Positions 52,755-59,964 of a stretch of DNA of 64,000 nucleotides are shown here, one piece after another. Numbering within the stretch: the stretch's first letter is position 1; each line of letters opens with the position of its first letter. The stretch is taken from positions 30,560 through 94,559 of IMG/VR virus record IMGVR_UViG_3300009183_000058; one strand, written 5' to 3'. The stretch comes from a virus. A model generated the notes under the pieces. The model had not been told where the DNA came from. It saw nothing but the letters and a program-made list of their open reading frames with translations, and ran no database searches. The position numbers and the translations under genes were made by a program.

Positions 52755-54561
52755 GTTTGATATATTTTATACTGGCACTAAGCCTTGTTTATTTCCGCAC
52801 GAGCGGTTGGTAGAATCAATTGAACAATCCCAACAACAATGCCGTACTAGGTATTTTTGGTGGGTCACATACTTAGCGGATCTCAGTGACTGGGATTTTC
52901 TTTGGGAACCGGTGCCGTGGCAAGCACATCAACGTCATGCTTGGGCCAGTCAATGGCAAAAAGATTCAGGCATATATCTTGTGCCTAGAGAAGGCTATAC
53001 TGATACTAATTATCATACCGCACCAATAGTAAATCGCATACACAAAGAAAAAGATTGTTGGAAAGTTCCTAAAGGAATTGATACTAACAGTTTTGATTGG
53101 AGTTGGCACCCAGATTCTACAGAGCCACCCTACATATATCAATTTGGTACACAACATCAACGCACAGGAGGTCCACAGTATCATGTGCCCGGTGCTGTCG
53201 ATCTAAAGTTTGTAGATCAAATACGTGTGACAACCAGCAGAGTGGCCACAGCCATATACGAAATTGATCATATGGATGGTGCGGCCGGTAATATTGCTAA
53301 CACCACACGACGTGTGCGTTACTTTGACAATTACAAGGATACCTTGATCCGCTTGGCCAAGAGCATAGGTGATGAACACGAGTTTGTGTGGATTTGTTCT
53401 AGCATTTGTGACTACAGCAACTTTGATTTCTCTTGGCATCCTGAGCAATGGCAAGCCAGTATGCTACATGTATTTGCGTCAGATGGAGAAAAGTTTGGTG
53501 ATACATTCTTCATGCATGTGCCTACATTTGCTCACCGTGCTGAACGTGCGGCTTTGTTGGAATGGTATGACTGTAACTTTGTTGCAACCAGCGTGCCACG
53601 TAGACCTATGCCTGTTGTGGAACACAACTATGACAGTCAAGCCGAAGCAGTTCGAGCATTGCCGTTTGATGGGCCACTTGCTGTGTATACCACAACAGAT
53701 TACGTGCATGAAAACTTGGCCACAGTTCCGCTATGGCGTCAAGAAACCAAAACTATTGTGCCGTTAAGTACAGGGGCAGCCAGCGTGATTGTGCCCCGTG
53801 CCGCAGTGGGTGAGATAAAGACACAGTTGTACGATTACGCCTACATAGACAAAACGCTTCGTGTATTAAAAGATCAGTCCCTAGACATTGTGTTTATCAG
53901 CAACGGTGAGAAAGATGCCATTGAATTATACAGTTGGTTGGAAACTGTGGCTAGACATGTGCCCAATCGCATACACTGGTCGGATGGAGTAACAGGTCGT
54001 GTGGCGGCCTATCATGCCGCGGCCCGAATGAGCACCACGCCTTGGTTCTTTGCTGTGTTTGCTAAATTGCGAGTGAATCAACACTTTGATTGGTCCTGGC
54101 AACCTGACCGTATGCAACAGGCCAAGCACTATATCTTTCACGCAAAAAACACCATCAACGATCTTGAATACGGTCATCAAGGCATGATTGCTTACAACAA
54201 GAAATTAGTGCTGGAGAATACAGGCACAGGCTTGGACTTTACACTAGATCAACCGCACGAAGTAGTACCTGTACTGTCAGGCGAAGCCATATACTACACC
54301 TCAAACTGGGTTGCCTGGCGCACAGCATTTAGAGAATGTTTAAAATTGCGGGCCAGTTTACCTGACGTAGAAAACGAATACAGATTAAATGCCTGGCTCA
54401 AAGTAGACCACGGTGCAGGCCAGTGGAGTTCTAAAGGCGCTCAAGATGCTGTTGAATATTACGAAGAAGTTGGTGGGGATTTTGAGGCCCTTAAAAAGAG
54501 TTATGAGTGGAGTTGGCTGGCCACGTATGCGTTTATCAAACGATCTCTAACAACTGATTGA
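52753..54561 (+). CDS. 602-residue protein with four W-P repeats and a GT-like C-terminal domain
   Basis: Four copies of a roughly 35-residue motif begin near F49 (DWDFLWEPVPWQAHQ), F114 (FDWSWHPDSTEPPY), F224 (FDFSWHPEQWQASM) and F445 (FDWSWQPDRMQQAKH). Each is an acidic/aromatic strand, a W-x-P, then a strand and VPx or an equivalent end. The C-terminal 230 residues match the GT-A-like protein at 35314-36240 motif by motif (see that entry), but its DGD is missing. The protein thus looks like tandem, partly non-catalytic transferase-type domains. It starts at 52753, sharing CATG with the opposite gene. Confidence 0.65.
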   Translation: MFDIFYTGTKPCLFPHERLVESIEQSQQQCRTRYFWWVTYLADLSDWDFLWEPVPWQAHQRHAWASQWQKDSGIYLVPREGYTDTNYHTAPIVNRIHKEKDCWKVPKGIDTNSFDWSWHPDSTEPPYIYQFGTQHQRTGGPQYHVPGAVDLKFVDQIRVTTSRVATAIYEIDHMDGAAGNIANTTRRVRYFDNYKDTLIRLAKSIGDEHEFVWICSSICDYSNFDFSWHPEQWQASMLHVFASDGEKFGDTFFMHVPTFAHRAERAALLEWYDCNFVATSVPRRPMPVVEHNYDSQAEAVRALPFDGPLAVYTTTDYVHENLATVPLWRQETKTIVPLSTGAASVIVPRAAVGEIKTQLYDYAYIDKTLRVLKDQSLDIVFISNGEKDAIELYSWLETVARHVPNRIHWSDGVTGRVAAYHAAARMSTTPWFFAVFAKLRVNQHFDWSWQPDRMQQAKHYIFHAKNTINDLEYGHQGMIAYNKKLVLENTGTGLDFTLDQPHEVVPVLSGEAIYYTSNWVAWRTAFRECLKLRASLPDVENEYRLNAWLKVDHGAGQWSSKGAQDAVEYYEEVGGDFEALKKSYEWSWLATYAFIKRSLTTD

Positions 54562-54566
54562 TAATT

Positions 54567-55379
54567 TTATCTCAAAGTACTAAGGTGATCCTGAATAATT
54601 TTGTATGCTAATTCTGTGTTTGTTGGGTATTCTTCCTGCTCAAACATTTGACCTCCATACATTCTGCAGGTCTTGGATAAATTGTAATTTATCCATCCTT
54701 CTTCAATCACAGTACAGTCTATATTAGTAGACTTTCCAGCAAACATATTTTCTAACAGTTGATTACATTTGATATGCGACTGCCAACCTTGATTATAACT
54801 TATAAATTCTGACCAAAGATTGTACAAGGAAGCATCAGGAAAAAATGTTTGATTGAGAAACATAGCCAGTTGTTCTAACTCTGTGCAAAAATCTTTGAAG
54901 GAAAAAAATGATTCAAAGTGAAAATTAAATACAGGATTAGTGAGCGGTATAAAATTAGTATAATGATTTACGTATGTATCTCTCTCATTAAATTTGCTGT
55001 ACCAATTATTCCTATATTCAACTTTGTTTTTTCTTACATGCTCAGGTATAGATAATAGTTGTTTTTCAAGACCCACGTCACCTGCTTTAAACATCAAATT
55101 AGTCAGTGACACAAAAAACATATTGTCACTATTTGTATCAATTATTATTCGAATTACTTGATCATCGTTATTGATTTCATACTGGGGATAATTTGTATCT
55201 GAGTAATGTCCACACCTGATCATACGATTTTCTAGATAATTTTGATCTGGTGCATGTGCTGAATAAGTGGGTGGTTTAAATATGCTGGCCTGACTTGCCA
55301 CAGTTTGCATAATATAAACGTTGGCAACATATTCTAAAAAATGCCCGTGGGTACTGCCGTGAAAATCAATTTTAATCAT
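54567..55379 (-). CDS. GSTHGHF-motif protein, unknown function (270 aa)
   Basis: It starts MIKIDFHGSTHGHFLEYV; the short strand plus Gly/His-rich loop recalls the MIYCVWYPGGGFGHF opening of the protein at 594-1415. Both are about 270 residues. The remainder is Asn/Tyr/Phe-rich with an LWSEFISYNQGW segment (compare LWREWRRANAKY in the other). No catalytic motif can be named. Its ATG abuts the stop of the aminotransferase gene with no gap, so the two are co-translated. It lies convergent to the 602-residue gene with 5 bases between stops and no obvious terminator. Confidence 0.58.
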   Translation of the reverse strand: MIKIDFHGSTHGHFLEYVANVYIMQTVASQASIFKPPTYSAHAPDQNYLENRMIRCGHYSDTNYPQYEINNDDQVIRIIIDTNSDNMFFVSLTNLMFKAGDVGLEKQLLSIPEHVRKNKVEYRNNWYSKFNERDTYVNHYTNFIPLTNPVFNFHFESFFSFKDFCTELEQLAMFLNQTFFPDASLYNLWSEFISYNQGWQSHIKCNQLLENMFAGKSTNIDCTVIEEGWINYNLSKTCRMYGGQMFEQEEYPTNTELAYKIIQDHLSTLR

Positions 55380-56495
55380 TTAGTTGACACAATCTAACAA
55401 CTGATCAATAATGTATTCTACTTCCAAGTCTGACAACTCAGGGTAGATAGGAAGACTTAGACAACGCCGACTCAGCGCACTTGCCGGACTCAACAAGTCA
55501 GGACCAGCAAGACTTCTGTATGCAAGCAGTTCGTGCAAGGGTTCAGCATAGTGTACCTTGGTTTCGATCTTGCGTATGGCAAGATTACGTTGCACAATAT
55601 CTCTGGCATCCACTTCAATTACAAACTTATGATAACAATGCGTTGAAAAGTTGGTATCATCTATTAGGGTACGTATGCCTGTGTTCTTTAATCGTTCGAT
55701 CCAGTGATTGGCAATCTCAGCCCGTCGTTTTTGCCAAGCATCAATATAACGTGTCTTGATCATCATCTGAGCACAATCTGTTTCACTCATTCTTGAGTTT
55801 GTGCCAGTTTCAGCGTGTCTAGTATGCTTGCCATTGTTGACCCAGTTTCTTGCATAGTCCAAGAGATTACGATCATCTGACACTATGGCACCACCATTGC
55901 CATAGTTGGCCAAGTTCTTTGTGGGATCAAAACTGATAGCAGTGGCACTACCTTGTCTCTTACACCCGTCGCTTAACCAGTGCTGAGCCGCATCTTCAAT
56001 TAACAAAGCACGACTTTCGACTGGCCGCATGTCACGTAGGGCCGCACCATACAGGCCAACAGCACACACAGCATGATAGTGTGTGTCCAAGTCATTGATC
56101 ATTTTTCTCACATCAATCTGACCGTAGTAGTCAGTGTCCCCAATTATGACCGACCAACCTGCTCGTAGGAAAGCATTAGCAGTGGCCGGATACGTTAGTG
56201 CTGGCACAATCACTGTGGGAGGCTTAATAAACGCCAAGTCCATATCGCGGTAGAAACCAGCCAATATCTCAAGTGCTTGTGTGCCTGAGTGGCAAGTCAC
56301 AGCATAACTCACATGATTCTTTTGGGCCAGCCAGTTTTCAAACTCAGCAGTATAGTTACCGCCCATGAGAATACCCGAACGCAACACTTCATCTGTGGCG
56401 TCCAGGATTTCTGTGCGGAGATTATTATACTGTTTTCTTAGACCAGTAAACGGAATTGTTAAGCCAGTTGTAGTAATTTTGGAATCCTTCTTCAA
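55380..56495 (-). CDS. DegT/DnrJ/EryC1/StrS-type aminotransferase (371 aa), TTG start
   Basis: A PLP-dependent sugar aminotransferase. The PLP lysine is K193 in SFDPTKNLANYGNGGA, and the cofactor-binding Asp is D168 in LLIEDAAQHW. The N-terminus IPFTGLRKQYNNL is the family hallmark, and HCYHKFVIEVD and PLHELLAY follow. The only plausible start is TTG at 56493-56495, giving a 71-base overlap with the upstream epimerase gene; no ATG lies before IPFTGL. The family turns 3- or 4-keto nucleotide sugars into amino sugars. With the neighbouring SDR enzyme it would supply a modified sugar to the transferases here. Confidence 0.9.
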   Translation of the reverse strand: MKKDSKITTTGLTIPFTGLRKQYNNLRTEILDATDEVLRSGILMGGNYTAEFENWLAQKNHVSYAVTCHSGTQALEILAGFYRDMDLAFIKPPTVIVPALTYPATANAFLRAGWSVIIGDTDYYGQIDVRKMINDLDTHYHAVCAVGLYGAALRDMRPVESRALLIEDAAQHWLSDGCKRQGSATAISFDPTKNLANYGNGGAIVSDDRNLLDYARNWVNNGKHTRHAETGTNSRMSETDCAQMMIKTRYIDAWQKRRAEIANHWIERLKNTGIRTLIDDTNFSTHCYHKFVIEVDARDIVQRNLAIRKIETKVHYAEPLHELLAYRSLAGPDLLSPASALSRRCLSLPIYPELSDLEVEYIIDQLLDCVN

Positions 56496-57393
56496 CGTCT
56501 ACTCGGGGATCAAAGCCCAGGATCACTCGTGCGCGATCAATACACAATGCACCACGTGTGGGGAAGTCTGCATCTCTATCACGACACTCAATAGTACCCT
56601 TACCCACAATCTTCACAATCATTTCGGCGGCTTCTAGCAAACTTACCGAATGTGATCGGGTAATATTATATGTACGATTTGCCGCCATAATTCTTGTGGC
56701 CGCCGCAACAATACCATCTGCCGCATCATCAACATACGTGAAGTCAAGTGTTTCCGAGGCTCCGTTAACTCGGAGAACCTCACCACGCATGGCCTGGAGC
56801 ATAAACTTTGCAACCACCCGGTCCTCCACATCAAGTGGGCCATACACAGCACTAGGGCGAACAATAGCGTAATCAAAAGCGCCGCGTCTATGGTAGTCTC
56901 GGACAATGTCTTCTCCTGCCAGTTTCATGATGCCGTATTGGCCAATGGGCTTGCACTCTGCTTCTTCCTCCACTTGGTCTTCAAAGTCCCCGTACACCAT
57001 GCTCGAACTTATATATACCACACGCTCAACACCGTGCTTTTTGGCACTCTCACAAATGTTCATCAAGCCTTCCATCATAATCCTGGCGCCAGCCGCAGGG
57101 TTGGAATTAACAACTTTCTGTCTAGGAAAACTCGCCATGTGTATGATCACTTCGGGTTTGTGATTCTTTACAATTTGATCAAACTTGGCACCATCAGCAA
57201 TATCTGTATAGTATACATCTGTTGGGTCAATCTTTTTCCAACGTTCTGCCATCAAGTAATCTAGTTCGTCTTGTGGTACGATACCATACGTGGTGCGGTT
57301 ATCTACAATCACAACATCTTCGCCGCGTTTTTGTAGTCGTTGGACTACGTTGTGTCCAATAAGACCCAAGCCGCCTGTTACTAAAAATTTCAT
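56425..57393 (-). CDS. Extended SDR NAD-dependent epimerase/dehydratase (322 aa)
   Basis: NAD-binding TGGLGLIG at residues 6-13, VVIVDNR after the second strand, IIHMASFP, then VVYISSSMVYGD with S130/S131, and the catalytic pair Y153-x3-K157 (QYGIMKLAGE). It continues RPSAVYGP, TLDFTYVDDAADGI, a YNITRSHSVSLLEAAEMI and a C-terminal FDPRVDVEEGFQNYYNWL. Length matches UDP-glucose 4-epimerase or dehydratase relatives (310-340). The exact sugar reaction is not determinable. The start overlaps the previous stop (ATGA), and its end overlaps the aminotransferase by 71 bases. Confidence 0.93.
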   Translation of the reverse strand: MKFLVTGGLGLIGHNVVQRLQKRGEDVVIVDNRTTYGIVPQDELDYLMAERWKKIDPTDVYYTDIADGAKFDQIVKNHKPEVIIHMASFPRQKVVNSNPAAGARIMMEGLMNICESAKKHGVERVVYISSSMVYGDFEDQVEEEAECKPIGQYGIMKLAGEDIVRDYHRRGAFDYAIVRPSAVYGPLDVEDRVVAKFMLQAMRGEVLRVNGASETLDFTYVDDAADGIVAAATRIMAANRTYNITRSHSVSLLEAAEMIVKIVGKGTIECRDRDADFPTRGALCIDRARVILGFDPRVDVEEGFQNYYNWLNNSVYWSKKTV

Positions 57394-57722
57394 TTGATAT
57401 TACTCCACTTTAATTTAAAATAAGTTTGATCTGCTTCTTTCAATCTAGCCACAATATAATAGCGATACCCGTATGAGTCCATGTCTGGTTGTCTGGTCCA
57501 AAAAGGAGGCTCCACAGCATGAGCCATTACCCATGCGCCCACTTCGCTCTGTTGCCATTCATATAAAGGTTGTGCCGCATACAAGTCCGGATCCTCTACA
57601 TCGCCCATAGGGAAGTGATGCACAACCACATCGCTATATGCAATTGCAACACCATCAATTACTTTGACTTCGCGGGGTTTGGATAGATCGGAATGTGTGG
57701 GCTGATAGTTAGTAATAGCCAT
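57390..57722 (-). CDS. Hypothetical protein (110 aa)
   Basis: A small acidic protein with two Trp-rich stretches (LYEWQQSEVGAWVMAHA, EPPFWTRQPDMDSYGYRYY). The first 60 residues include VVVHHFPMGDVEDPDLYAA. Similar short phage proteins exist but I cannot assign a role. It is the first gene after a sigma70-like promoter (57728-57756) that starts near its ATG, and it is ATGA-coupled to the SDR gene. It may thus be the lead gene of the sugar operon. Confidence 0.6.
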   Translation of the reverse strand: MAITNYQPTHSDLSKPREVKVIDGVAIAYSDVVVHHFPMGDVEDPDLYAAQPLYEWQQSEVGAWVMAHAVEPPFWTRQPDMDSYGYRYYIVARLKEADQTYFKLKWSNIK

Positions 57723-57727
57723 ACATT

Positions 57728-57756
57728 AGTATAGCAGATGGATCAAGTTTTTGCAA
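57728..57756 (-). promoter_or_regulatory. sigma70-type promoter candidate for the sugar operon
   Basis: On the minus strand TTGCAA (57751-57756, 4 of 6) is 17 bases before TATACT (57728-57733, 5 of 6). Its -35 overlaps the end of thyX. The -10 ends 5 bases before the ATG at 57722, so the transcript would be leaderless or nearly so. Confidence 0.5.
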
Positions 57757-58414
57757 CTAGATCGGTAGCCATTGGGAAGATTGCGGCAATGGCTTGAGCA
57801 CAGGCCACAGCCACCTGTTGATGCTCTAATTGTGTGCCGTTGGCACTTCTCAACTCAACGAAGTGAATCCAACTACGTAGTGTACCATTCATGTAGATGC
57901 GACTTTGAATTAGGCCTTCGGGTAGCACAGCACGGGCCTGTTCTTTGGCAATACCGTTCTTGATAGCCCATTCGTATTCACGTTGAGCCGCATAGATAAC
58001 TCTTTGTTGCGCACGATACCACTCGTTTTCCAACAAGTGGTCGTCATGCTCTATACTGTTCTGTCGATTTTGTGGGTCTTGGAGTCGTCCACTGCGGGTA
58101 ACAAACTCAAGATCTTTTGTCGGGTCAGCATATCGTTGAGAGAACTCTTGGAAACTGAAACTTCTGTGTCTGAGGATTTGCCGTGCAATATCTCGTGTTG
58201 TCGTAATTTCCATGCAAGCACTGACCATTTCGAGTGGGCTCCAGTGTTGGTGTTTAACGAGGTATCGGATGAGTCGTTCGCTTGTTTCATTGTTGAATTG
58301 GTTTGAAGGGTTTGAGACTCTAGCGCAATAGGCAATGAGTTCTTGGGCGTCTGATATGCCAAGATTTGCGAACTCAAGTGTTGGTTGTGAATACGAGACA
58401 AGTCGGACATTCAT
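57743..58414 (-). CDS. thyX: Flavin-dependent thymidylate synthase ThyX
   Basis: A 223-residue protein with the ThyX signature R82-H-R-x2-S-x2-x-E-x-S-x-R94 (RHRSFSFQEFSQRYAD). Also present are SERLIRYLVKHQHWSPLEM (residues 45-63) and an RSWIHFVELRSANGTQLEHQ region near the C-terminus holding the dUMP and FAD contacts. It makes dTMP from dUMP with FAD and methylene-tetrahydrofolate. Its ATG overlaps the upstream stop by 4 bases (ATGA). Confidence 0.95.
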   Translation of the reverse strand: MNVRLVSYSQPTLEFANLGISDAQELIAYCARVSNPSNQFNNETSERLIRYLVKHQHWSPLEMVSACMEITTTRDIARQILRHRSFSFQEFSQRYADPTKDLEFVTRSGRLQDPQNRQNSIEHDDHLLENEWYRAQQRVIYAAQREYEWAIKNGIAKEQARAVLPEGLIQSRIYMNGTLRSWIHFVELRSANGTQLEHQQVAVACAQAIAAIFPMATDLVAKT

Positions 58415-58713
58415 AGATCTTTTAAAAGTTTATCGGTTTCTGGTTGTACCAGGCGAGCCACAGCGTTGACATCTACCAAGAAGTCTATGTCGCGCACCAT
58501 ATCTCCAAGTTCAACAAGGTTTCTAGTGAGATACGATTCAATTTCTTCAAGATCAAAACCATCACGTTTGAGTCGAGCAAGGTTGATGGTCTTTTGACGA
58601 CCACCTTGCAAGCGAATAACAATTTTGTTAATGCACTCTAACGGAACTTCAGTTTTGTCTACGCCAGAAATTATATGATCCCATTGCTCAAGAAATTCAT
58701 CACTGAGTTGCAT
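58411..58713 (-). CDS. Hypothetical protein (100 aa)
   Basis: I use the ATG at 58711-58713. A GTG at 58737 would extend it, but with 38 bases of overlap with the upstream gene, while the ATG overlaps by 14. It is a charged helical protein: LSDEFLEQWDHIISG, ECINKIVIRLQGGRQKTINL, RDGFDLEEIESYL, DFLVDVNAVARLVQPETDKL. Probably a small soluble regulator or assembly factor of the T4-like replication region, function unknown. It is coupled to thyX by a 4-base overlap. Confidence 0.6.
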   Translation of the reverse strand: MQLSDEFLEQWDHIISGVDKTEVPLECINKIVIRLQGGRQKTINLARLKRDGFDLEEIESYLTRNLVELGDMVRDIDFLVDVNAVARLVQPETDKLLKDL

Positions 58714-59437
58714 GAGCCACAGCAGGTTTACGTCCACGCTTTTTAGGCGCAGGTGCTTCTGTTTCTACTGTGGGCATTGGTGCCATCTTGGGAAGGTCCA
58801 TCATTTTAACACCAGGAAACATTTTCTCTGCTTCTTTGCGCATACGTGCGGCTTCATTGATCATGCTAGTGGCTTCATTATGCATACGAACAGCCTGTGT
58901 CAGCATGTTGGCAGCCAGACTCTTGTCATCTAAAGCACCATCTGTTGGCGCGGCAGTATAACCTGACTGTGCCTTGGGTGCTTGTTGTTCGGATTTGTAT
59001 TGTGCTTCAGCGGCACGTTTTTGTTTGGGATCAACCAAGCCTCTTGCCCCGTCAATCTCGGCCATCTTGCGCACAGCGTCTTCACCCTTTTTCATCTCGT
59101 TAAGGATCTTGTTGAGTTCCACAAGTTTGACGTTGCTGTTGATGGTGGGGGTCATTAACACTTGTTCGGTGTTCACACGTTTCATCATGCGCTCAGCGTG
59201 TAATGCGCCCAGGATGTTACGACCATCAGGTAGGAGGTTGCGGTTGAGTGCGTCAGCAAACTCTTCAGCGGCCTGCCCCACGGGACTTTCCAATACCTTC
59301 ATAATGGTATCGTGCCAGTGTGATGCCAACAAGTCTGGATAGATGCACAAGCACATGTGCTCGTCACCTGGAATCTGTCTAAAAATAATAACAACCTTAC
59401 GGTCGCCATGTTTGCCTATGTGTTTTAAAAATGCCAT
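58700..59437 (-). CDS. Conserved phage protein of unknown function (245 aa)
   Basis: The start is the ATG at 59435-59437 with GGAGAAT just upstream; a longer frame to 59554 overlaps the previous gene. It begins AFLKHIGKHGDRKVVIIF and has GDEHMCLCIYPDLL, with EMKKGEDAVRKMAEIDG and an Ala/Gln-rich linker in the middle. The C-terminus is a lysine-rich tail (KKRGRKPAVAHATQ) with an AT-hook-like RGRKP, suggesting nucleic-acid contact. A helical stretch (HNEATSMINEAARMRKEAEKM) precedes the tail. I recall it as a conserved but unnamed protein of T4-like aquatic phages. Confidence 0.65.
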   Translation of the reverse strand: MAFLKHIGKHGDRKVVIIFRQIPGDEHMCLCIYPDLLASHWHDTIMKVLESPVGQAAEEFADALNRNLLPDGRNILGALHAERMMKRVNTEQVLMTPTINSNVKLVELNKILNEMKKGEDAVRKMAEIDGARGLVDPKQKRAAEAQYKSEQQAPKAQSGYTAAPTDGALDDKSLAANMLTQAVRMHNEATSMINEAARMRKEAEKMFPGVKMMDLPKMAPMPTVETEAPAPKKRGRKPAVAHATQ

Positions 59438-59438
59438 G

Positions 59439-59681
59439 CTATTCTCCTTGAGTTGGTGTGGCTGGCTCGGTAGGCTCTTGTTCAGCGTCCGGAGCCTGGG
59501 CTTGTGCTTCGGCGGCTTCCTGGGCACTGATAATAAAGTTAGTGAGGCGTTCAAATACCAACCCCACGTCCTTCATTTCTTCCCCACGAAAAGCGCCACG
59601 CTGGCAAGCCAGGTCGATGATGTTGCGTATTCCAGCAAGATCAGCAATAGTGAATTGTGTTGATTCATTTGTGTCGTTCAT
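59439..59681 (-). CDS. Small conserved phage protein (80 aa)
   Basis: A short helical protein (IADLAGIRNIIDLACQRGAF, then RGEEMKDVGLVFERLTNFI) with an acidic Gln/Ala/Pro-rich tail. The RGAFRGEEMxxVGxxFxxL pattern is common in small T4-like phage proteins of unknown function. Its ATG at 59681 has no Shine-Dalgarno; a late-promoter-like TGTAAATA ends 5 bases before it. Its stop is one base from the start of the 245-residue gene. Confidence 0.65.
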   Translation of the reverse strand: MNDTNESTQFTIADLAGIRNIIDLACQRGAFRGEEMKDVGLVFERLTNFIISAQEAAEAQAQAPDAEQEPTEPATPTQGE

Positions 59682-59686
59682 GTAGA

Positions 59687-59694
59687 TATTTACA
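59687..59694 (-). promoter_or_regulatory. Candidate late promoter giving a leaderless message
   Basis: On the minus strand TGTAAATA (7 of 8 against TATAAATA) is followed by 5 bases and the ATG of the 80-residue gene. The spacing is exactly that of the TATAAATA before the gp25-like gene, and the ATG lacks a Shine-Dalgarno. Confidence 0.42.
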
Positions 59695-59698
59695 ACAA

Positions 59699-59732
59699 AA
59701 AATCCCCGTAGTCATTTTTTTACGGGGATTTT
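59699..59732 (-). terminator. Intrinsic terminator of the VWA/71-aa operon
   Basis: A 12-base stem, AAAATCCCCGTA (59699-59710) with TACGGGGATTTT (59721-59732), has a 10-base loop; read on the minus strand it ends in TTTTTTGTTG. It lies 17 bases after the stop of the 71-residue gene. It could also act on the plus strand. Confidence 0.82.
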
Positions 59733-59748
59733 GGTAAAATTGGCACTC

Positions 59749-59964
59749 CTAATTTTGGAGTCCAAAATGTTCTTTAATCCATCTACCCCAAGGAATACCT
59801 CTACAGTAAATGGTTTGCTTGTCGGCTTCTGCGGCACATTCCCGAACAATCAACTGGGCGAACTTCTCAATATCAAAGTGCTCGTCAATCATGAATGTTC
59901 TGTTGCCATACACTTGATTCCAAGCACCGCACTTGAGTGCAAGTTCTTCAATGCGCGGGTCCAT
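59749..59964 (-). CDS. Conserved small phage protein (71 aa)
   Basis: It begins DPRIEELALKCGAWNQV and has FMIDEHFDIEKFAQLIVREC, then IYCRGIPWGRWIKEHFG. The LALKxGAxN / FDIEKFAxLIVREC layout is widespread among short phage proteins, function unknown. It shares an A with the upstream VWA-gene stop (TAATG), so it is co-translated, and an intrinsic terminator follows it. Confidence 0.72.
   Translation of the reverse strand: MDPRIEELALKCGAWNQVYGNRTFMIDEHFDIEKFAQLIVRECAAEADKQTIYCRGIPWGRWIKEHFGLQN

Noticed and set aside
52764-52771. TATAAAAT as a real promoter for the minus transferase gene
   Set aside because: It is one or two bases off both the late octamer and the sigma70 -10, with no clear -35; left as a weak candidate.
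48970-57393. DNA hypermodification pathway using the carbamoyltransferase
   Set aside because: No hydroxylase, nucleotide kinase or DNA-sugar transferase typical of DNA modification is seen, and the sugar aminotransferase and SDR genes fit glycan chemistry better.
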